This document shows positions 59,122 through 64,000 of a stretch of DNA of 64,000 bases, in pieces. Location of the stretch: the NCBI GenBank assembly GCA_963971535.1, contig OZ020587.1, forward strand, positions 158,947,328 through 159,011,327, read 5' to 3'. The first letter of the stretch is position 1; each line of letters begins with the position of its first letter. The notes below the pieces were generated by a model. The model searched no databases, was not told the origin of the DNA, and saw nothing but the letters and a program-made list of their open reading frames with translations. This stretch comes from Notolepis coatsorum. Lineage: Eukaryota; Chordata; Actinopteri; Aulopiformes; Paralepididae. The translations under genes were made by a program, and so were the position numbers.

Positions 59122-60432
59122 GGCTAGATCCACAAAGAATGGATTGCACGGTGCTAGTTGCACCCTACTTACAATTCATTATGAATTGAAAATGGGGGAC
59201 CCTTGTGTAAACAAGACGAAAGCCTTTCTCTGGTCTGCATCCCCTTAACACATTAAGGACCGTCCACGAGTTAACTCGTGTTTCGATTCCACCCGTTGTG
59301 GACCAGAGCCACGAGTTAACTCGTGGCAACTTGTTATTGTTTTATTCCATATTAATAAACGGATCAAGATCCCCGATCGGCTCTGCAGATTTCCCCGCCA
59401 GATTTAAATCGGCGACATGCAATACCGGCCAGATCCTCTTAGGGGCGCCATCGCTCCACTGCAGTATCATTGAGGCCGAATGGGAAAATAATTTTTTTTA
59501 TTGTCTAGGGGCGTTTCATATGAGCCTGGATCCCAGCCGAACATCCTCCATCGCTGATCACGTTTCGGAACGCAGATTTCAGCCTGGAATAATGGGATTT
59601 ATGATCAGCCAATGGACATATCGATCTACCAGATGCCGATGAATAATGGGGAAATGCTGCCGGCGATCACATGGGCTGACGGTAGGATACTATTCACCCA
59701 AATTACAGCCGGATTGGACATTGTTGTAACACGCAAGCAATCGATCAGTGAATGTGGCTACTTGAACGCACACTGTATTGCTAATCAATAATACTCGGCC
59801 CCCGCCACCCCCATTTCATCCATAGATGCTTTGTAATAGCCTGGATGCTAAGCAGTTTGTTTTATTTCATTCGTATATATACAACAGAAATGGCGTTTGA
59901 TATAACGTGACTAGCCTTTAGCCTCATATCTAGCTTCCCAGAAAAAAGACGAGACGAAAACTGTGATAAAGCTTATATTCATGACGCTATAAAATGACAA
60001 CCAACCAATGGATTTTTATTTTCTTTAAGCCATTATGAAGGCACGGTTTATGCACTCAAGTGACAATGAGAATGGACAGATAGCAATACTATAAAGTATA
60101 TATATAGCTGTTAGAAAGTACATCGGTTTGTTGACAAACCCTGGTCGCCTAGAACCATATTACACTGCAAACCGTGGTCGCCAATGTGTTAACAATTGTG
60201 TGTATTGAGCCGTACTGTATTGTACCCATTCTGCAATCTGTTAATACAATTTTCAATCAATCAAATTTAGTAGAATACAGTAAGGCTCAATACACACAAT
60301 TGTTAAGGGGATGCAGACCAGAGAAAAACGTTCGTCTTGTTTACACCAGCATCCCCCATTTTCAATTTATAATGAATTGTAAGTAGGGTGCAACTCGCAC
60401 CGTGCAATCCATTCTTTGTGGATCTAGCCCTA
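59122..60432. repeat. Inverted pair of LINE 3'-UTR-like sequence
   Basis: GGGCTAGATCCACAAAGAAT opens the left arm (plus) and its complement closes the right arm near 60432. TA flanks both ends. The left arm resumes after the TTAA element with CAATTGTGTGTATTGAGCCG. The right arm (60275-60432) is the same sequence reversed. It could be a foldback element built from a LINE tail. Confidence 0.7.
59249..60188. mobile_element. TTAA-flanked (piggyBac-like) non-autonomous element, 940 bp
   Basis: TTAA on both sides (59245-59248, 60189-60192). Ends CACATTAAGGACC and the complement of CACATTGGCGACC. Near the left end the 16-bp palindrome CACGAGTTAACTCGTG occurs twice (near 59265 and 59312). No transposase frame. 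Confidence 0.8.
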
Positions 60433-60792
60433 GGTCTTGTAGCATGTTTTAGTTAAAACATCCCCATTTCATGTAAATTCAGTTGAATTGTAACTCTGCA
60501 CTGTGCGTTCAATATGCAGTGCACTCCTCCATCACATCCAGAGACTACCGACTATAACATGAGAAGGATCACTGTGGTCGTTTTGAATGGGGAAATCTGT
60601 ATTTCAAAATGTTCTTATTTTTTTTATTAAACGAATAAAATATATCGATATATATCGATAACTTGGTCCCGATTTATCGATTCTTCCAAATGGCATATCG
60701 TCTCACAGCCTTAAAAATAATCCAACGCTTATTCCACGTGGTGGTCGCATCATGTGGTCTTCATTCCAAAACCATCAAAAAATATTCCTGAG

Positions 60793-60960
60793 TGCACCTT
60801 TAACCCTTTCACTGCCGGACTACCAAGCGGTTAACCCTTTCACTGCGACAAACAATACACATAAGGTTAACCCTTTCACTGCCACACGACAACAGAAGGT
60901 TAACCCTTTCACTGCTGCCCTACAGAAGGTTAACCCTTTACTATCACACTACCGACGGTT
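60793..60960. repeat. TTAACCCTTTCACTGCC array
   Basis: Five units of GTTAACCCTTTCACTGCC or its TTTACTATCACAC variant, spaced by AGAAGG-type linkers. It lies within about 40 bp of the donor of exon 61001-61163, in inverted orientation to the exon-proximal part of the array at 44388-44563. Confidence 0.88.
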
Positions 60961-61000
60961 AGTGACAGTGACATAGTTTCCTCCCCCCGTCTGTATTCAC

Positions 61001-61163
61001 CGTGGTGGCCTGCTGGGTTCGTACTCCGGAGTAGGACAGCGGGTTTGGGAACGTCCCCAGCAGCTTGGCCTCGTGAGCGTCGTCACCGTCCCGGTTCCTG
61101 ACGGTCACCTCCAGAGCGAGGTCCTTCTGGTCGCTCATGGAGAAAACGGGCAGCCCGTTCTCA
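61001..61163 (-). CDS. itga6: itga6 exon: calf-1
   Basis: Encodes ENGLPVFSMSDQKDLALEV then the alpha-6 signature DGDDAHEAKLLGTFPNPLSY. 163 bp: one base finishes the previous codon, then 54 codons. Acceptor CTGCAG at 61169-61164; donor GTGAAT beginning at 61000. About 40 bp into the downstream intron an array of TTAACCCTTTCACTGC units begins. Compared with human alpha-6 the segment between LALEVTV and DGDDAHEAK is short. The exon is GC-rich relative to the surrounding intron. Confidence 0.95.
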
Positions 61164-61211
61164 CTGCAGACAGACACACACACGTTACACACAACCGTTA
61201 GCCTCCATCTA

Positions 61212-61579
61212 AAGGTTGGGCATTGTTTGGATTTGAACGATTCCGGTTCCGATTCCGATTCTCCATATCGATTCCTGTTCTAACCGATTCTCGATTCCGA
61301 TTCTTTGAGGTGCAGGTCAAAACAGGTCACAGCTTATTTCGCAGGAGATTTTTTTTATTTTTTTTTTAATGTTTACTTTTTTTCATACTATTCACATTTT
61401 CAGTTGACTTGATACAGTTTAATTTGGTTGCTGTACTGTAACTAGGGTATTAATTAACAAAGTAAAACAAAAACAAATCTTTTTTTAATAATCGAAATTA
61501 AGAATCGAAATGCAAATATGTTACTTCCGGAAGTTAGGAACCGGTTCCTATTAGAACCGGTTTTCGGTGCCCAACCCAT
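61212..61579. mobile_element. Probable hAT-like element, 368 bp
   Basis: Ends AGGTTGGGCATTG and the complement of GGGTTGGGCACCGAAA. Subterminal TTCCGATTCC and GAACCGGTT motifs. No exact flanking duplication was found, so the ends are approximate. Confidence 0.55.
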
Positions 61580-61858
61580 CAAGTACCACCTAAGAATGCA
61601 CTACTTAAATATGTGAGCAAATACTGTTCACGTTTGGGAATGTGGGGAATCCTACTGTAGGAATGTAATAATGAAATATTTACTCATGAATGTAATAACC
61701 TTTTCTGAAAATATTACGATGTTCATAAAGATGTCTACAATGTTTTACTGTTTTTAGATTATCATTGTTAATTAAGTGAATTGTGATTGTCATATGTAGC
61801 TCATGTATTGTTATGTTTTGTGTTTTCTGTTGTCTTTCTGTGTGGACCCCAGGAAGAC

Positions 61859-62359
61859 TAGCTATAAGTACATGATCTCAAGCTATAAGTACATGATCTC
61901 AAGCTATAAGTACATGATCTCAAGTTATAAGTACACAATCTCAAGCTATATGTACATGATCTCAATATATATGTACATAATCTCAAACTATATGTACATA
62001 ATCTCCAACTATAAATACATAATCTCAAACTATAAATACATAATCTCAATATATATGTACATAATCTCAAACTATATGTACACGATCTCAATATATATTT
62101 ACATAATCTCAAACTATATGTACATAATCTCAATATATATGTACATAATCTCAAACTATATGTACACGATCTCAATGTACATAATCTCAAACTATATGTA
62201 CATAATCTCAATATATATGTACATAATCTCAAACTATATGTACATAATCTCAAGATATAAATACATAATCTCAATATATATGTACATAATCTCAAACTAT
62301 ATGTACATAATCTCAAGTTATAAATACATGATCTCAAGCTATAAGTGCATGATCTCAAG
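61859..62359. repeat. 21-bp minisatellite, about 24 copies
   Basis: Unit CTATAAGTACATGATCTCAA with one further base and many variants (ATATGTACATAATCTCAA). It creates long artificial YMYIIS-type and CTYSLRL-type frames on the two strands. It ends at a hAT insertion whose 8-bp target lies inside the unit. Confidence 0.95.
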
Positions 62360-62751
62360 TAGGGATGTTCGATATTGGCTTTTTTACCGATATCCGATAT
62401 ACCGATATTATCCAACTCTTAATTTCCGATACCGATATCAACCGATACCGATATATGCAGGGTTCCCCCCCACCCAAAAAAACGGAATAATTTCAGGTAA
62501 TTAACATTACATATCTCTTGTCGTGGAATTAACACAACATTATGCATACTATTCAAAATAAATTAAAATAAGAATTTGTTCTTACTTGCTTGCCTGGGTA
62601 AATAAAGGTTAAATAAATGTAAAAAAATAAAATAAAGGGAAATAAAAAAAAAAAGGTTTTTTGAAAACTGATACAGATCATTTCTGATATTACATTTTAA
62701 TGCCAATATCGGCCAATAATATCGGTAGGCCGATAATATCGGACATCCCTA
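62360..62751. mobile_element. hAT-like element, 392 bp
   Basis: Ends TAGGGATGTTCGATATTGG and the complement of TAGGGATGTCCGATATTA. An exact 8-bp duplication ATCTCAAG (62352-62359, 62752-62759), taken from the minisatellite unit, flanks it. It lies about 70 bp from exon 62822-62934. Confidence 0.93.
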
Positions 62752-62821
62752 ATCTCAAGCCTTCTTCTTCAGGAATGGCGTTTCTCCTTCTGTCTCGTGG
62801 AGGTCAAAGGTCGGTACTCAC

Positions 62822-62934
62822 ATGGGCAGCGGAGGAAACAGGTGGCTGCCGCCCTTGGAGCAGAATCTGTACTGCAGCTGCAGGTTACTCTGGCAAACGT
62901 TATCGCTCCCACACCCCTCTTTCAAGAAGTTGAC
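62822..62934 (-). CDS. itga6: itga6 exon: calf-1 start (first exon in the window)
   Basis: Encodes VNFLKEGCGSDNVCQSNLQ and on to CSKGGSHLFPPLP, matching the start of the calf-1 region of alpha-6 with its paired cysteines. The acceptor ends CCGTAG at 62936-62935 and the donor is GTGAGTACC starting at 62821. The 113 bp end with two bases of an isoleucine codon that the next exon completes. The leg domains hold the ligand-binding head away from the membrane. The preceding exon is outside the window. Confidence 0.95.
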
Positions 62935-63040
62935 CTACGGTAACAACAAAGAGACCATTTAATCCTTCGTAAATGATCGGATGTAGAGAATGGGATCCTG
63001 TGTTCGCCAGCGGTGGTAGAGTTGTAGAGCTACATCTGTA

Positions 63041-63290
63041 CATATCCCTTACCTACTCTTATGACTTACTACCATAGTGTCTGTATCACTGTACATATTA
63101 ATACTACAACTCTGTACATACATCTGATTAGCACTAGTACCTAGTAGTACTAATTTATATATATTATACCCAGTTTAATCACCTGTACATTGTATATTAC
63201 TATTGCACTTTACTGTTACGTTTGCACTCTGTTGAATGCCAAACTTATTTTTGTTGTACTGTACTTGTGCTGTCTAATGACAATAAATTT
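63041..63290 (+). repeat. LINE 3' end
   Basis: Same sequence as 32747-33245 without the SINE: TGTACATATCCCTTACCTAC at the start and GACAATAAATTTGAAT at the end. It lies in the itga6 intron beyond the first exon of the window. Not coding. Confidence 0.7.
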
Positions 63291-63294
63291 GAAT

Positions 63295-63838
63295 TAGTGC
63301 CGTCAGGCGATTAAAAAAAAGTATCTAATTAATTACAGGATTTGTAATGAATTAATCTAATTAATCGCATAACCATTTTAGGCCTGATATTTTATATTCT
63401 ATAATCATAATTTAAAATGTGTCTGGATGGCAGAATTCAGTACTGTTTAATCATCTTCCCTTTATTCATTTGCTTAGATTTTTCAGGTCTGATCAATTTT
63501 AGCATGGTGTTATTCAGTCAAAGATAAAAAAAAAAAAAAAAAAAAAAGTGATAATCTCATCTGGTTCATTACAATTTACTCAAGCCTAGTAACAGACACA
63601 GTATTTCTGACACTGGGAATACATTCCCTGAGATCCATAGATGTCCCTAGAATCAGATACCAAGGACATGCAAACGTTTTAAAAGTTTGTAAATGTTTAT
63701 TCTACGTTCTTATGGAATGAATGTGATAAAAAAAATAATTAAAAAAGAAATATATATTAATTTTGAGTTAATTTTCATAACGCAATAATTTGCTGTGTAA
63801 TTAATTAATCTAATTAACGCGATAAACTGACAGCCCTA
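63295..63838. mobile_element. hAT-like element, 544 bp
   Basis: Ends TAGTGCCGTCAGGCGATTAA and the complement of TAGGGCTGTCAGTTTATCG, with an exact 8-bp duplication ATTTGAAT (63287-63294, 63839-63846). The interior 63540-63700 matches 18090-18210 inverted. Followed by a (TAATG)n stretch at 63850-63885 and unassigned sequence to the window end. Confidence 0.92.
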
Positions 63839-64000
63839 ATTTGAATATAATATAATGTAATGTAATGTAATGCAATGTAATGTAATCTAATTGTGGTTAC
63901 TTCAGATTCAGATTCCTTTATTGTCACGTCATTCAGTACCTTTATTTTAGTTTATGTTATATTATTTTAGTTTATGTTAACTTATATTATATTGGATGAT

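Larger units (their letters stand above)
59037..60713. mobile_element. hAT-like element containing nested insertions
   Basis: Ends TAAGGCTGAGACC and the complement of TAAGGCTGTGAGACG, with an exact 8-bp duplication AAAATAAT (59029-59036, 60714-60721). Subterminal TATCGATA motifs on both sides. The interior holds an inverted pair of LINE 3'-UTR-like segments and a TTAA element. Confidence 0.85.
20919..62934 (-). other. itga6: itga6 gene, 3' half (13 coding exons seen)
   Basis: Integrin alpha-6 pairs with beta-1 or beta-4 to form a laminin receptor at the basal plasma membrane, in hemidesmosomes when paired with beta-4. In transcript order the exons are 62934-62822, 61163-61001, 58312-58226, 58118-58039, 46841-46764, 45325-45223, 44790-44590, 36453-36349, 33469-33353, 25781-25683 and 23464-23339, then tail A (22812-22705) or tail B (21086-20919). 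Every junction is AG/GT with matching phase. Alpha-6 identity (rather than alpha-3 or alpha-7) rests on DGDDAHEAKL, ANQNGSQAECELGNPFKR, SQVYFGG, LNIQWPKE, RSRLWNSTFLE and both tail types. The 5' part, including the ligand-binding propeller, lies beyond 64000. The largest intron here, about 11.2 kb, contains the Ty3/Gypsy provirus. Confidence 0.96.

Noticed and set aside
61803-62504. 233-codon YMYIIS-repeat protein
   Set aside because: It is a translation of the 21-bp minisatellite and of the following hAT element; no start context or domain.

Overview
The window is nuclear DNA of a ray-finned fish, most likely a teleost. Two things show this: the 3' half of a vertebrate integrin alpha-6 gene, split into exons with clean GT-AG junctions, and a dense fish-type mobile-element load (BEL/Pao and Ty3/Gypsy retrotransposons, L1/Tx1-like and L2/Jockey-like LINEs, tRNA-derived SINEs, hAT, PIF/Harbinger-like and TTAA-flanked DNA elements). 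No bacterial, viral or organellar region is seen.

Host gene. Integrin alpha-6 (itga6; a or b paralogue not decided) runs on the minus strand. Eleven constitutive coding exons lie between 62934 and 23339. Two alternative last coding exons follow: tail A (22705-22812) and tail B (20919-21086). All exon phases close exactly: 424 codons of shared sequence, then 35 (A) or 55 (B) residues. The encoded part runs from the calf-1 domain through calf-2, the furin site, the transmembrane helix and the cytoplasmic tail. The N-terminal propeller and thigh exons lie beyond 64000. The introns are largely made of transposons.

Layout. 1-4830: 3' part of a BEL/Pao element with one in-frame stop. 4831-9300: unrecognised DNA, then an LTR-like repeat. 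9490-15060: a 38-bp minisatellite, LINE fragments, a 42-46-bp minisatellite grown inside a LINE, and a hAT-like insertion. 15290-20918: LTR-like repeat, nested hAT/MITE, (ATT)n and the presumed itga6 3' UTR. 20919-25781: tail exons, a 15-bp minisatellite, the transmembrane exon and a second hAT copy. 25900-33350: tRNA-like repeats, a Harbinger-like element and two opposed 2-kb hAT-like copies that make a 4.2-kb inverted repeat. 33353-38860: exons plus a truncated LINE inside a MITE. 38861-44055: an L1/Tx1-like LINE. 44056-46841: three exons, a local tandem duplication and a hairpin array. 47024-50047: three DNA elements, a SINE and smaller repeats. 50084-57935: a Ty3/Gypsy provirus. 58039-62934: four exons among nested hAT/TTAA elements and a 21-bp minisatellite. 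63295-63838: one more hAT-like element.

The only conventional gene is itga6; everything else supported is mobile or repetitive. The most useful observations are host-gene peculiarities (a 24-bp in-frame duplication, GFFQR in tail B, a decoy 5' splice site, repeat arrays abutting splice sites) and insertion histories that can be read from exact target-site duplications.
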